Below are positions 25,436 to 34,678 of a DNA stretch of 64,000 nucleotides, one piece after another (positions within the stretch are counted from its first letter, which is position 1; each line of letters opens with the position of its first letter). The notes under the pieces are model-generated. The model did not search any database. It was not told where the DNA came from and was given only the letters and a program-made list of their open reading frames with translations. The stretch covers positions 372,001 to 436,000 of the forward strand of contig CATXID010000001.1 of assembly GCA_958369225.1 (NCBI GenBank). Reading direction: 5' to 3'. Origin of the DNA: an uncultured Collinsella sp. GTDB taxonomy: Bacteria > Actinomycetota > Coriobacteriia > Coriobacteriales > Coriobacteriaceae. A program made the position numbers and the translations under genes.

Positions 25436-26326
25436 ATGGCATATCGTCTGGACATCAAGCGCATTCTTTCGCTGAACTTCTTTCACGATCTGCCCAAGAT
25501 TATGCTGGGCTGCGCTCTGGCCGCTATCGCGACGGACCTGTTTTTGATCCCCAACGGTCTTGCTGCCGGCGGCGTTACGGGTCTCGCCACGATTATCCAG
25601 GCGGTCGGCGCCTCGCATGGCATATCGCTTCCCGTCGGTATCCAGACCATCGTGATGAATGCCTTGCTGCTGCTGGTTGTTATGCGCGAGGGTGGCATGT
25701 TCTACGTGGTCCAGACGGCGACGGGCTTTGTGCTGCTGGGCTTCTTCACCGACCTGTTCGCTCCGTTTGTGGCGCCGCTGGCACATGCCGACCTGATGCT
25801 GCCCGCTATGTGGGGCGGCATCATCACGGGCATCGGCTACGGCATGGTGCTGCGCGCCGGTGCCAACACTGGTGGCTCAGACACCATCGGTCAGATTATC
25901 TCGCGCAACACATCGCTGCCGGTTGGCTCGACCGTCATGGCGATCGATGTTGCCGTGTGCGCGCTGTCGGCCCCGGTCTTTTCGGTCGAAAACGCGCTGT
26001 ATGCGGGCCTTTCGATGGTCATTAGCGGCTACGTGATTGATGCCGTGGTCGACGGTGGCAACAGGCGCCGTATGGTGCTCATCATCTCGGACAAGTTTCC
26101 TGATATCGCGGCCGACATCATGTATGGCCTGGGTCGCGGCTGCACCAAGTTTAAGGCGACCGGCATGTACTCGGGCGCCGAGAAGCCGGTGATCATGGTA
26201 ATCGTGAGCCGTCGCGAGCTCAACACGCTCAAGACGATCGTGCGCGAGCGCGACCCGCATGCTATCGTGACGGTGGCCGATGTCACGGAGACCTTCGGTG
26301 AGGGCTTCAAGGACATTAACGCGTAG
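25436..26326 (+). CDS. YitT family membrane protein (DUF161/DUF2179)
   Basis: A 296-residue integral membrane protein. Five or so hydrophobic segments cover residues ~18-180, with the family motifs LFLIPNGLAAGGVTGLA and GANTGGSDTIGQII. A C-terminal cytoplasmic DUF2179 domain (~215-296) includes GCTKFKATGMYSG and HAIVTVADVTETFGEGF. YitT proteins are widespread in Firmicutes and Actinobacteria; a transport role is suspected but unproven. ATG 25436 follows GGGAGG; the frame extends eight codons upstream into the terminator, which argues against an earlier start. Confidence 0.88.
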   Translation: MAYRLDIKRILSLNFFHDLPKIMLGCALAAIATDLFLIPNGLAAGGVTGLATIIQAVGASHGISLPVGIQTIVMNALLLLVVMREGGMFYVVQTATGFVLLGFFTDLFAPFVAPLAHADLMLPAMWGGIITGIGYGMVLRAGANTGGSDTIGQIISRNTSLPVGSTVMAIDVAVCALSAPVFSVENALYAGLSMVISGYVIDAVVDGGNRRRMVLIISDKFPDIAADIMYGLGRGCTKFKATGMYSGAEKPVIMVIVSRRELNTLKTIVRERDPHAIVTVADVTETFGEGFKDINA

Positions 26327-26533
26327 GGCCGACTGCGTTCCATCCAAAAGACGTTCACATTGATAAACCGTTTCATCAGCGGTTCTGCCTGCTCAATTGC
26401 TCAAATAATGATAAAAAGTCTGGTAAAGCCATCAGTTTCCAGCATAATGAATGACGTACGTGCATCGCGGCTGGGTTGGGATGACCTACTGTGCCGTGCG
26501 CATCTTGTCTAAAGAGGATGAAAGGAAGGCACA

Positions 26534-27364
26534 ATGAGCGACGAAGAGCTCAAAAAGGTTGCCAACGAGGTAAGGAAGGGCATCGTCACCGGCGTGCACG
26601 CTGCCAAGTCCGGCCATCCGGGCGGTTCGCTCGGCGCTGCCGACATCATGACCTATCTGTACTTTGAGGAAATGAACGTCGACCCGGCCGACCCCCGCAA
26701 GGCCGACCGCGATCGCTTCGTGCTTTCCAAGGGCCACTGCGCACCTGGTCTGTACGCCGTGCTCGCCGAGCGCGGATTCTTCCCCAAGGAGGATCTCGAG
26801 ACGCTGCGCCACATCGGCAGCCACCTGCAGGGTCACCCCAACATGAACGACACCCCGGGCGTCGATATGTCCACCGGTTCGCTCGGCCAGGGCATCTCCG
26901 CCGCCGTGGGCATGGCCGTTGCCGCCAAGCACTGGGGCGACGACTATCGCACCTACGCCCTGCTGGGCGACGGCGAGAGCGAGGAGGGCCAGGTCTGGGA
27001 GGCCGCCATGTTTGCCGGCAACCAGCAGCTCGATAACCTCTGCGTGATCGTCGACCACAACGGCCTGCAGATTGACGGCCCCGTCGAGGAGGTCAACGAC
27101 CCCATGCCGCTCGCCGACAAGTTCCGCGCCTTTAAGTTCCATGTGGTGGAGCTCGCCGACGGCAACGATTTCGATCAGATCCGCGCCGCCTTTGCCGAGG
27201 CTCGCGCCACCAAGGGTCAGCCGACCGCCATTATCGCCGAGACCATGAAGGGCAAGGGCGTCTCCTTTATGGAGAACCAGGTGGGCTGGCACGGTAAGGC
27301 CCCCAACGATGAACAGTTTGAGCAGGCCATGGCAGAGCTCACGGCCGCCGGAGAGGAGCTCTAG
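26534..27364 (+). CDS. Transketolase, N-terminal (thiamine diphosphate-binding) subunit
   Basis: The first half of a split transketolase, 276 residues. It has GHPGGSLGAADIMTYLY, SKGHCAPGLYAVL, and the thiamine-diphosphate/metal motif GDGESEEGQ (~149-157) followed by an Asn about 28 residues on (DHNGLQID). With the next gene it forms the enzyme that moves two-carbon units between ketose and aldose phosphates in the non-oxidative pentose phosphate pathway. ATG 26534 follows AAAGGAAGG. It is separated by one base from the second subunit gene. The 207-base gap upstream shows no clear promoter. Confidence 0.92.
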   Translation: MSDEELKKVANEVRKGIVTGVHAAKSGHPGGSLGAADIMTYLYFEEMNVDPADPRKADRDRFVLSKGHCAPGLYAVLAERGFFPKEDLETLRHIGSHLQGHPNMNDTPGVDMSTGSLGQGISAAVGMAVAAKHWGDDYRTYALLGDGESEEGQVWEAAMFAGNQQLDNLCVIVDHNGLQIDGPVEEVNDPMPLADKFRAFKFHVVELADGNDFDQIRAAFAEARATKGQPTAIIAETMKGKGVSFMENQVGWHGKAPNDEQFEQAMAELTAAGEEL

Positions 27365-27365
27365 G

Positions 27366-28307
27366 ATGGCAGACGTCAAGAAAATCGCCACGCGCGTAAG
27401 CTACGGCGAGGCCCTCGTCGAGCTCGCCAACGAGCACGATGACTTTGTGGTCCTCGACGCCGACCTGGCCGCCGCCACGCAGACCGGCAAGTTCAAGGCG
27501 GCCTGCCCCGACCGCTTCTTCGATGTGGGCATCGCCGAGAGCAACCTGATGGGTGTTGCCGCCGGTATCGCGACCACCGGCCGCGTTGCCTTCGCGAGCA
27601 GCTTTGCCATGTTCGCTGCTGGCCGCGCCTTTGAACAGGTCCGCAACTCCATCGGCTATCCGCACCTTAACGTTAAGATCGGTGCCACGCACGCCGGTAT
27701 CTCGGTGGGCGAGGACGGCGCCACGCACCAGTGCTGCGAGGATATCGCCCTGATGCGCGTCATCCCCGGCATGACCGTGATCGTTCCCGCCGACGACGTC
27801 GAGGCCCGCGCCGTGACGCGCGCCGCCTACGAGTGCGACGGCCCCGTGTACATGCGCTTTGCCCGTCTGGCCTCGCCGGCTATCAACGACCCCGAGACCT
27901 ACAAGTTCGAGGTAGGCAAGGGCATCGTCATGCGCGAGGGCGCCGACGTCACCATCATCGCCTGCGGCCTGATGGTCGGCGAGGCGCTCGAGGCCGCTGA
28001 GCAGCTTGCTGCCGAGGGCATCGATGCCGAGGTCATCAACATGCACACCATCAAGCCCATCGACGCCGACCTGATCGTCAAGAGCGCCACCAAGACCGGC
28101 CACGTCGTGACCGTCGAGGAGCACTCCGTGATCGGTGGCCTGGGCAGCGCCGTCGCCGACGTCCTGTGCGAGCAGTGCCCGACGCCGCTCAAGAAGATTG
28201 GCGTCAACGATACCTTCGGCGAGTCCGGCCCGGGTGCCGAGCTCCTGCACAAGTACGGCCTGGACGCCGCCAACATCGTGGCGACCACCAAGGAGTTCTT
28301 GGCCTAA
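27366..28307 (+). CDS. Transketolase, C-terminal (pyrimidine-binding/C-domain) subunit
   Basis: The second half of the split transketolase, 313 residues. The pyrimidine-binding domain has RVSYGEALVELA, FFDVGIAESNLMGVAAGIA (catalytic Glu) and the family segment GATHAGISVGEDGATHQ. The C-terminal domain includes INMHTIKPID and VEEHSVIGGLGSAV. Both subunits are needed to make the active site. ATG 27366 comes directly after the stop of the first subunit and uses GGAGAGGAG in its last codons. A strong terminator follows about 55 bases later. Confidence 0.92.
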   Translation: MADVKKIATRVSYGEALVELANEHDDFVVLDADLAAATQTGKFKAACPDRFFDVGIAESNLMGVAAGIATTGRVAFASSFAMFAAGRAFEQVRNSIGYPHLNVKIGATHAGISVGEDGATHQCCEDIALMRVIPGMTVIVPADDVEARAVTRAAYECDGPVYMRFARLASPAINDPETYKFEVGKGIVMREGADVTIIACGLMVGEALEAAEQLAAEGIDAEVINMHTIKPIDADLIVKSATKTGHVVTVEEHSVIGGLGSAVADVLCEQCPTPLKKIGVNDTFGESGPGAELLHKYGLDAANIVATTKEFLA

Positions 28308-28360
28308 GGCATTTTGGGTTGGCCTTAATTTGAGAGCCGTTCCCGCATTGGATAATAAAT

Positions 28361-28403
28361 AAGCCGGGGTGCCTTCCATGTGGGGAGGCACCCCGGCTTT
28401 TTG
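28361..28403 (+). terminator. Intrinsic terminator after the transketolase genes
   Basis: AAGCCGGGGTGCCT (28361-28374) pairs with AGGCACCCCGGCTT (28386-28399), followed by TTTTT. It lies between convergent genes and may work for both. Confidence 0.85.
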
Positions 28404-28426
28404 TTTAGGGGAAAGCAGGGAAGAAG

Positions 28427-29695
28427 CTAGAGAGGTTTTACAGTCGGGGCGAGGGTGCCGGCAAAGATGTCGTCTGCCTTGAAGAGCGTTTTGGATTCCT
28501 GTGCGTTTGTCGCTTTCATTTCGGAGACGATGGTATCGAATGAGACGGCTCCCAAGGACTGTAAATCGAGAGTCTCGCGGGCGGCATCATCAGAGCAGGC
28601 GCTCGAGCTCGATGAGTATTTGGAAAGATGAGCCCTCGCGGCGTCGTAGGACCAGCGCGTAATCCATATTTCTACATAGCGACCGCCGCCGAGGTTGATG
28701 TCCTTTACACACCCGCCGCCGATATCGCCGCCACCCCATACCTCATGGTCGTATCCGGTAAGACTGCCGATGTATTTGTCGGGATAGGCGGTCGAGTACA
28801 GTCCTATCGAATCCCCGTCGACCTTCGCCGTGACCCTGCCGTCCCAGTACTCGGGCAGGTCGACACTGAAGGTTTGGGCCTCGATGTGGCGTGCGGCGGC
28901 TTTGCGCTGTTCCTCGGCCTGGCGCGCCGCTTCCTCTTCGGCGGCTTTCTTGGCCGCGACGGCGGTGTCGCGGCGGTTTGTTGCGGCGTGTTGCAGCGCA
29001 TCGACGTTGGGCGCGTCCTTGCCCTTGTATGCCATGGCGAGCGTCACGGCGTCGTTGATCTCGTCGTCGGTCACGTCGACAGCATCGATGGGCGTAAAGT
29101 CCAAAACCGAATCCTGCTCGGCGAGTTCTGCCAAGTCGATCTTCTCGCCCTTGGCAAAAGCGTCGTCGAGCGTGAGCTCGGCCTTTGTGCAAGGCACCTG
29201 GTAGATAGTGCCATCGGCGGCGATAGGGGAGCCGGCCGCCTTGAGCGTGTACTTGCCCTGGATAAGCTTGATGCCTGAGCCGTCGGAAGCGACATATTCG
29301 ACCTTATCGATCTTCTTCCCATCGACCGTCTTGCCCTTTACGCGCACCGGCACACGCGAAGCGCCGTTATCGGTGTCCCACCCTTCAGCCTTTACACTCA
29401 CCACGAGCGCATGCTTGGAATGAGCCGACTCATACTGCTCCTGCTCCTGAACATGCTGCTGATACAGGTGATACGCCAGCCCGCCGCCCCCGCCAACAAC
29501 AAGTATCGCCGCGCAGACGATAGCGATCACGACGCTCTTCTTGGGCTTCTTGCTGGGGGCGGGCGAACTCACAGGTGCCGGCGCAATCGCAGGGTTGGCT
29601 ACGGGCATATCCTGTGTCCCGTCAAGCGCAGCCCCACATCCCACGCAAAACCGTGCACCATCAGCAAGCTCAGCACCACAATACGGACAAACCAT
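28427..29695 (-). CDS. Zinc-ribbon membrane protein of unknown function
   Basis: A 422-residue protein. The N-terminal zinc ribbon is CPYC-11-CVGC (residues 3-20). A Pro/Ala linker (~28-50) follows, then one membrane helix (~54-75), and a large outer domain. In the outer domain one part (residues ~95-190) resembles a β-rich repeat, a helical Ala/Glu/Arg segment follows (~245-275), and a C-terminal β-like part includes DLPEYWDGRVT and WGGGDIGGG. The start at 29695 has GGAGG six bases upstream and gives the ribbon at the N-terminus; the longer frame does not. No function can be assigned; such proteins are common in Coriobacteria. Confidence 0.8.
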   Translation of the reverse strand: MVCPYCGAELADGARFCVGCGAALDGTQDMPVANPAIAPAPVSSPAPSKKPKKSVVIAIVCAAILVVGGGGGLAYHLYQQHVQEQEQYESAHSKHALVVSVKAEGWDTDNGASRVPVRVKGKTVDGKKIDKVEYVASDGSGIKLIQGKYTLKAAGSPIAADGTIYQVPCTKAELTLDDAFAKGEKIDLAELAEQDSVLDFTPIDAVDVTDDEINDAVTLAMAYKGKDAPNVDALQHAATNRRDTAVAAKKAAEEEAARQAEEQRKAAARHIEAQTFSVDLPEYWDGRVTAKVDGDSIGLYSTAYPDKYIGSLTGYDHEVWGGGDIGGGCVKDINLGGGRYVEIWITRWSYDAARAHLSKYSSSSSACSDDAARETLDLQSLGAVSFDTIVSEMKATNAQESKTLFKADDIFAGTLAPTVKPL

Positions 29696-29776
29696 ACCAA
29701 CCTCCAGCAAGCCTAGAGCTACCCATCTAGCCCAACTGTAAAGCGAAAACCCCACCCCAAGTTGCGCAACAATGAG

Positions 29777-29865
29777 CCCCAATATAAGTTGCGGTGAAAT
29801 AGGGACTGATTAGGGCTTTTAACTGCTAAAACAGTCCCTATTTCACCGCAACTTATATTGGGGCC
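29777..29865. repeat. Family B palindromic repeat, copy 2 (67-bp core, 89 bp with flanks)
   Basis: The best-preserved copy. Arms of 33 bp (29777-29809/29833-29865) are perfect reverse complements; the 67-bp core is 29788-29854. It sits between the divergent zinc-ribbon gene and ftsE, upstream of both. Confidence 0.9.
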
Positions 29866-29983
29866 TTATCAAGCAAGGCTTCTATTGGGAAAAGGGCCCA
29901 GCACGACAAAGTGCAATTCAGGCCCTCCCAACTTTGTATGCGCAGCATCACAACGTAGATGCGCCGGCCCCTTAGTAGCCGCA

Positions 29984-30111
29984 GGCCGGGCACAGGGTTA
30001 CCTCCCAAATCTTTCCGCAGCGCAGGCCGGCGTTTGTCCGCAGCTCCGCAGGAGCAGGACAAATGCCGGCCATGCGCGAGGACGATTTGGGAGGTAACCC
30101 TGTGCGCGGCC
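29984..30111. repeat. Long 128-bp nested inverted repeat upstream of ftsE
   Basis: Outer arms 29984-30011 and 30084-30111 share CACAGGGTTACCTCCCAAATC and its complement. Inner arms share GGCCGGCGTTTGTCC and GGACAAATGCCGGCC (near 30025-30039 and 30056-30070). Internal bulges keep it from being a single perfect hairpin. No other copy is in the window. It is probably a mobile palindromic element or a strong RNA structure. Confidence 0.8.
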
Positions 30112-30161
30112 GGACAGATCCCAAAGCCCGCCATGCTTCTTATGTGCAGCAAAGGCAATCC

Positions 30162-30170
30162 TGCTAAAAT
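30162..30170 (+). promoter_or_regulatory. Extended -10 upstream of ftsE
   Basis: TGCTAAAAT (extended -10 form) 46 bases before the ftsE start. No good -35 at the right distance. Confidence 0.4.
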
Positions 30171-30215
30171 ACAAAGCGCTCATGTAGTTTAAACGCACGA
30201 CGATAAGGAGCACCA

Positions 30216-31436
30216 GTGGGTAACCACTTCCGTACCTCCGGTGCGGGCGATGAAGCCCCCAAGACGCAGCCGAGCGTCGCGGGCAGTCGTTTCGCCACTC
30301 CGGATTCAGAGGATCAGCTGTTTAGCCCGATCCCCGCACAGCCGGCAGATCAGGCACAGCCGGCGGCAGATCCCTTTGCCTACAACCCCAACAACGATGT
30401 TGCGCTTTCCGGCACGGCCGGCTTTGAGCCCGTTCAGGCGGTGACCGCTCGCGTGGCTCAGCCTCAGATGAGCGCAGCCACGCCGCAGCCTACCATGGCC
30501 GGCATCCCCGATCCCATGGCCCCTGCGGCTCCCGCGCCGCAGCCCGCGCAGTCCGGTCTTTTTGCCGGCATTCCCGACCCCACGCAGCCTGCGGCTCCCG
30601 TGGTCGAGCGCGATCAGGCTGCCGAGGTCGCAAGCCTCGACAATGCGCTCAACAACCCCGACTTCACGTCGGTGTTTGCGCCCATCGACCCGCAGGCTAG
30701 CCGCAAAAAGATGGCCAAGCAGGCCGGTGTCGAGCCCGTCATCCTTATGGAGCACGTCACCAAGATCTATCCGGCGCAGCCCAACAAGCCCGCACTCGAC
30801 GACATCAACATCGAGATCTATCCGGGCGAGTTCGTCTTTTTGGTCGGTCACTCCGGCTCGGGTAAGACCACGCTGCTGTCGACGCTCAACCGCGACGTCA
30901 AGCCCACAAGCGGTCGCATTTTGGTCGCTGGCCAGGATCTCATGAAGATCAAGAACCGCAAGGTTCCGTTCCTGCGCCGTCAGATTGGCGCCGTGTTCCA
31001 GGACTTTAAGCTCCTGCCGCAAAAGACCGCCTACGAAAACGTGGCGTTTGCCCTGCAGTGCATCGGCAAGCCCAAGGGCGTCATTCGCAGCCAGGTGCCC
31101 GAGGTGCTGCGTCTGGTCGGTCTGGCCGACCAGATGGACTCGTTGCCCGATCAGCTTTCCGGTGGCGAGCAACAGCGCGTGGCCGTTGCCCGCGCTATGG
31201 TCAACCGCCCGCCGCTGCTGATTTGCGACGAGCCCACGGGCAACCTCGACCCGGCGATTTCGCTGGGCATCATGAAGCTGCTCGAGCGCATTAACCGCAC
31301 CGGTACCACCGTGATTGTCGCTACGCACGACCGCGAGATGGTCGATAGCATGCACCGTCGCGTGATCGCCCTCGAGGGCGGCCACGTAATCCGCGACCAG
31401 GAGAGGGGAGGTTACGGCAACTATGGCACCAACTAA
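30216..31436 (+). CDS. ftsE: Cell division ATP-binding protein FtsE with a long disordered N-terminus
   Basis: The ATPase of the FtsEX complex that activates peptidoglycan hydrolases at the septum. Residues ~173-406 are a full FtsE: Walker A GHSGSGKTT (~209-217), Q-loop VFQDFKLLP, signature LSGGEQQR, Walker B LLICDEPTGNLDP, and ATHDREMVD. Residues 1-172 are an added Pro/Ala/Gln-rich segment with AGIPDP twice (~95-100, 117-122); FtsE is normally ~230 residues. The GTG start at 30216 follows AAGGAG by five bases, so the extension is translated from a good site. It overlaps ftsX by 14 bases. Confidence 0.92.
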   Translation: MGNHFRTSGAGDEAPKTQPSVAGSRFATPDSEDQLFSPIPAQPADQAQPAADPFAYNPNNDVALSGTAGFEPVQAVTARVAQPQMSAATPQPTMAGIPDPMAPAAPAPQPAQSGLFAGIPDPTQPAAPVVERDQAAEVASLDNALNNPDFTSVFAPIDPQASRKKMAKQAGVEPVILMEHVTKIYPAQPNKPALDDINIEIYPGEFVFLVGHSGSGKTTLLSTLNRDVKPTSGRILVAGQDLMKIKNRKVPFLRRQIGAVFQDFKLLPQKTAYENVAFALQCIGKPKGVIRSQVPEVLRLVGLADQMDSLPDQLSGGEQQRVAVARAMVNRPPLLICDEPTGNLDPAISLGIMKLLERINRTGTTVIVATHDREMVDSMHRRVIALEGGHVIRDQERGGYGNYGTN

Positions 31437-32343
31437 CGTGGGTTACTCGCTCAAAGAGGCAATCAGCCACTTCTTCCGTAACTGGACCACCTCGCTCGGC
31501 GCCGTCATCACGATTTTCCTTTCGCTGTTTATCATCGGCCTGTTCATTATGGGTTCCGCGATGCTGAACTCCGTGATCGGCACCGTCGAGGATCAGGTCG
31601 TCATCAACGCCTTTATTAGCGATGACGCCGACCAGGCAGATGTTCAGGCCTTTGAGGCCGAGCTCAAGACGTGGAGCAACGTCAAGTCCGTGACGTACAA
31701 GGACAAGGACGACGCGCTGGCCGAGTACACGAGCAAGATGTCGGGTAACGCCGACGCCACCATGAGCGCGCTCGACGGTCAGAACCCGCTGCCGGCTTCG
31801 TTTGCCATCGAGATGGACGATCCGTCCATGGTCGAGAGCACGGCCCAGAAGCTCAAGAAGAACGCCGATTTTCAGAAGATCGCGGACGACGGCGACGTTA
31901 ACGCGAGCGTTCTGTACGGCCAGGAGGAAGTGAGCCGCCTGTTCCAGGTGACGAACTACATCCGTATCGCCGCTGTGGTGCTCGTCGGTCTGCTGACCTT
32001 TATCGCGTTCATTTTCATTAACAACACGATCCGCCTGTCCATTACGGCGCGTCGTCGTGAGATCGCGATCATGCGTCTGGTGGGCGCAAGCAACGGCTTC
32101 ATTCGCGGGCCGTTCATTACCGAGGGCGTGCTGCAGGCCATTTTGGGTTCGCTGCTTTCCATCGGCGTGCTGGAGCTGCTGCGCAACCTGATGGTTCCGC
32201 GTCTGCAGGAGAGCATCGGCTGGATGTCGTTTGCGCTGCCGATGCAGTACTACCTGGTGACCTACGCCGCGCTGATTCTGGTCGGTGTCATTATCGGTCT
32301 CTTTGGTTCCGCCATCGCCATGCGCCGCTATCTGCGCGTGTAG
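31423..32343 (+). CDS. ftsX: Cell division protein FtsX
   Basis: The membrane partner of FtsE, 306 residues with the classic four-helix topology: helix ~25-47, an extracellular domain (~50-175) that contacts the wall hydrolase system, then helices at ~182-205, ~225-250 and ~278-300. The segment ARRREIAIMRLVGASNGFIRGPF before the third helix is the conserved FtsX coupling region. It overlaps the 3' end of ftsE and uses GGGAGG in its last codons. A terminator follows. Confidence 0.94.
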   Translation: MAPTNVGYSLKEAISHFFRNWTTSLGAVITIFLSLFIIGLFIMGSAMLNSVIGTVEDQVVINAFISDDADQADVQAFEAELKTWSNVKSVTYKDKDDALAEYTSKMSGNADATMSALDGQNPLPASFAIEMDDPSMVESTAQKLKKNADFQKIADDGDVNASVLYGQEEVSRLFQVTNYIRIAAVVLVGLLTFIAFIFINNTIRLSITARRREIAIMRLVGASNGFIRGPFITEGVLQAILGSLLSIGVLELLRNLMVPRLQESIGWMSFALPMQYYLVTYAALILVGVIIGLFGSAIAMRRYLRV

Positions 32344-32366
32344 GTGTGCTTGGAATTCGTTCCTTC

Positions 32367-32401
32367 AACGGGTCGTCTCTTTTGGGGGCGGCCCGTTTTT
32401 T
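32367..32401 (+). terminator. Intrinsic terminator after ftsX
   Basis: AACGGG/CCCGTT stem with a partly paired interior and a T6 tail. Confidence 0.7.
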
Positions 32402-32421
32402 GTCCCCTAGGGATCATTTGG
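32402..32421. repeat. Family D short repeat, copy 2
   Basis: GTCCCCTAGGGATCATTTGG, one base different from 7151-7170, again directly after a terminator. Confidence 0.6.
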
Positions 32422-32466
32422 GTAGACTCTTGGGGTGTAAACGGCCATCGATAGTAAGGAGGCGCC

Positions 32467-34602
32467 ATGGGGCGCAATAACAAGCATAAGCGTGGAGCTC
32501 GCAATAAGCGCGGGCCGGTGCGCAGCGAGCGTCGCCCGAGTCTGACCGGACGCGTACAGCTCCATGAGCATAGCGCCTACGTTGTAACCGAAAACGGCGA
32601 CTACAAGGTCATGGGCCGCGGCAAGCGCGAGATTATGGACGGCGATACCGTTGCCGTGAGCATTAAGAACAGCCCGCATGGCGAGCGACGCGCCGTAATC
32701 GAGGGCGTCGTCGAGCGTGCAGCCATTAGTGTGGTGGGCGCGTACCAGACCGCCGGCCCGCTCGGGGTGATCGAGCCGCTTGATTCTCGCCTTAAGGCCG
32801 ATTTCTTTATTCTGCCGGAGGACACTTCGGCGGAGCGCTTGGGCGTTCATCCGGGTGATGCGGTCGTCGCACGCATTCTGACATATCCGACGCGCCTGGA
32901 ATCGGGCACCGTGACGATCGAGCGCCGTATTGGCGGCGACGATGCGCCCGATTTGGGCGTTCAGTATGTGATGGCGCGCTATGGCTATACCGATACGTAT
33001 CCCGAGGCCGCGCTAACCGAGGCCGAGGCACTTTCGCTCGATGTGGCCTCGGCACTCAAGGACCCGCTCCGCCGAGACCTGCGCGACCGCTTTGTCATTA
33101 CGATTGACCCGGTCGACGCGCGCGACTTTGACGACGCCATCTCGCTGGAGCGTACGCCCGAGGGTGGCTACAAGCTGGGTGTCCATATTGCCGACGTTTC
33201 GCACTATGTTGCCTGGGACGGACATATCGATCTGGAAGCCCGCCATCGCACGACGTCGGTGTATCTTGCCGATCGCGTGCTGCCCATGTTGCCCGAGCGC
33301 CTGTCGAACGATTTGTGCTCGCTGCGTCCCGACGAGGACCGCCTGGCGTTTACCGTCGACATTGAGCTCGACGCGCAGGGTCGCGTGCGCCATTACGATC
33401 CCTATCCCAGCGTGATTCGCTCGCGCGTGCGCATGGACTATGACGGCGCCGAGGCGCTGATGGTACGTGCCGGTGCGGTGGAGTATTCGGTGCTGGAGGG
33501 TGCCGCCGAGGATGTTGCCGCGGTCGAAGCCTCGCGCGAGGAAGCGCTCGAGCGCGGGCTTGCGTGTGAGGAAACCGCTCGCGGCTATAACGTCGACTTG
33601 GGGGATTTCCTCGTAGCTGCCAACGAGCTCGCTGAGCTTCGCCGTCGTATTCGCCGCGCACGCGGTTCGGTCGACTTTGATACGGCCGAGATCCGTGCGC
33701 TGTTGGATGAGGACGGTGTGCCCGTGCAGATCGTGGCCCGTGAGCGCTCGTGCGCCACGTCGCTGATTGAGGAAGCCATGCTGCTGGCCAACGAGTGCGT
33801 GGCGGAGTGGCTGGCCGACCGCGATATCGAGGCCTGCTATCGCGTGCACGACGATCCCAGTCCCGATAGCCTACACGGTGCCGCCGTGGCGCTGGCACAG
33901 CTGGGCATCATCGATGACCGTCGCGCGTCCGGCATTGCTCTGGGAAGCCCCGATGAGCTGCAGGCGGCGGTTGATGCCGCAGCCGGTACGGCCAACGCGC
34001 CGCTCGTCAACACGTTGCTGCTGCGCAGTATGCAGCGCGCACTGTACAAGCCGCGCAACGAGGGTCACTTTGCACTTGCCGCGCCGTGCTATTGCCACTT
34101 TACGAGTCCCATTCGCCGCTATCCCGACCTGGTGGTGCATCGCGTACTCAAGCTGCAGCTGGCCTACGAGCGGCTGGGCGGCAAGGACGCCTTGGTGCGT
34201 ACGCCGCGGCTGATCGGTAAGGGTCGCGATTCCCTGCCGCGCATCCTGCCGCAAATCTGCCGCGCGTGCAGCGATGCCGAGCGCGCCGCCGACGCCGCCA
34301 GCCATGCGACGCAAAAGATCAAGATTGCCCAGTACTACGAGGACCGCCTGGGTGAGCGCTACGCCGGAACGATTTCGTGGGTCAGCAGCATGGGCCTCTT
34401 TGTGCGTCTGGATCTGACACAGGTCGAGGGTTTGGTTTCGATCAAGAGCCTGGGCAACGAGTGGTTCGAGTTTGATGAGGACGCGCTCACGCTCACGGGC
34501 GCCGACACGGGGACTCGCTATGAGCTGGGGCAGCGCGTGATCATCGAGGTCTCGCGCGTCAACACCACGCGCGGGCACTTGGATTTCAGGCTTATTCATT
34601 AG
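32467..34602 (+). CDS. rnr: Ribonuclease R (RNB family exoribonuclease)
   Basis: A 3'-5' exoribonuclease that can degrade structured RNA; it works with tmRNA-SmpB in ribosome rescue. The 711-residue protein has a basic N-terminus, cold-shock/OB domains (~25-165), the RNB catalytic domain with metal ligands in IDPVDARDFDD (213-223), HIADVSHYV and SPIRRYPDLVVHR, and a C-terminal S1 domain (~635-711). ATG 32467 follows AAGGAGG (32456-32462). Its terminator is now split by an IS element downstream. Confidence 0.93.
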   Translation: MGRNNKHKRGARNKRGPVRSERRPSLTGRVQLHEHSAYVVTENGDYKVMGRGKREIMDGDTVAVSIKNSPHGERRAVIEGVVERAAISVVGAYQTAGPLGVIEPLDSRLKADFFILPEDTSAERLGVHPGDAVVARILTYPTRLESGTVTIERRIGGDDAPDLGVQYVMARYGYTDTYPEAALTEAEALSLDVASALKDPLRRDLRDRFVITIDPVDARDFDDAISLERTPEGGYKLGVHIADVSHYVAWDGHIDLEARHRTTSVYLADRVLPMLPERLSNDLCSLRPDEDRLAFTVDIELDAQGRVRHYDPYPSVIRSRVRMDYDGAEALMVRAGAVEYSVLEGAAEDVAAVEASREEALERGLACEETARGYNVDLGDFLVAANELAELRRRIRRARGSVDFDTAEIRALLDEDGVPVQIVARERSCATSLIEEAMLLANECVAEWLADRDIEACYRVHDDPSPDSLHGAAVALAQLGIIDDRRASGIALGSPDELQAAVDAAAGTANAPLVNTLLLRSMQRALYKPRNEGHFALAAPCYCHFTSPIRRYPDLVVHRVLKLQLAYERLGGKDALVRTPRLIGKGRDSLPRILPQICRACSDAERAADAASHATQKIKIAQYYEDRLGERYAGTISWVSSMGLFVRLDLTQVEGLVSIKSLGNEWFEFDEDALTLTGADTGTRYELGQRVIIEVSRVNTTRGHLDFRLIH

Positions 34603-34628
34603 CCGGAATTTGGTGATTGATAGAGAAC

Positions 34629-34640
34629 GGGGCGGTCTTT
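34629..34640 (+). terminator. Left half of the rnr terminator, interrupted by the IS element
   Basis: GGGGCGGTC plus TTT. Together with 36091-36106 it would form a GGCGGTC/GGCCGCC hairpin followed by T6 if the IS and one TTT copy were removed. Confidence 0.65.
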
Positions 34641-34678
34641 TGAACTGCACCCCAAAACTTGGACGGCTTAAATAAGAA

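Noticed and set aside
30306..31385. Minus-strand frame across ftsE
   Set aside because: It is a shadow of ftsE, including its low-complexity extension; no independent evidence.
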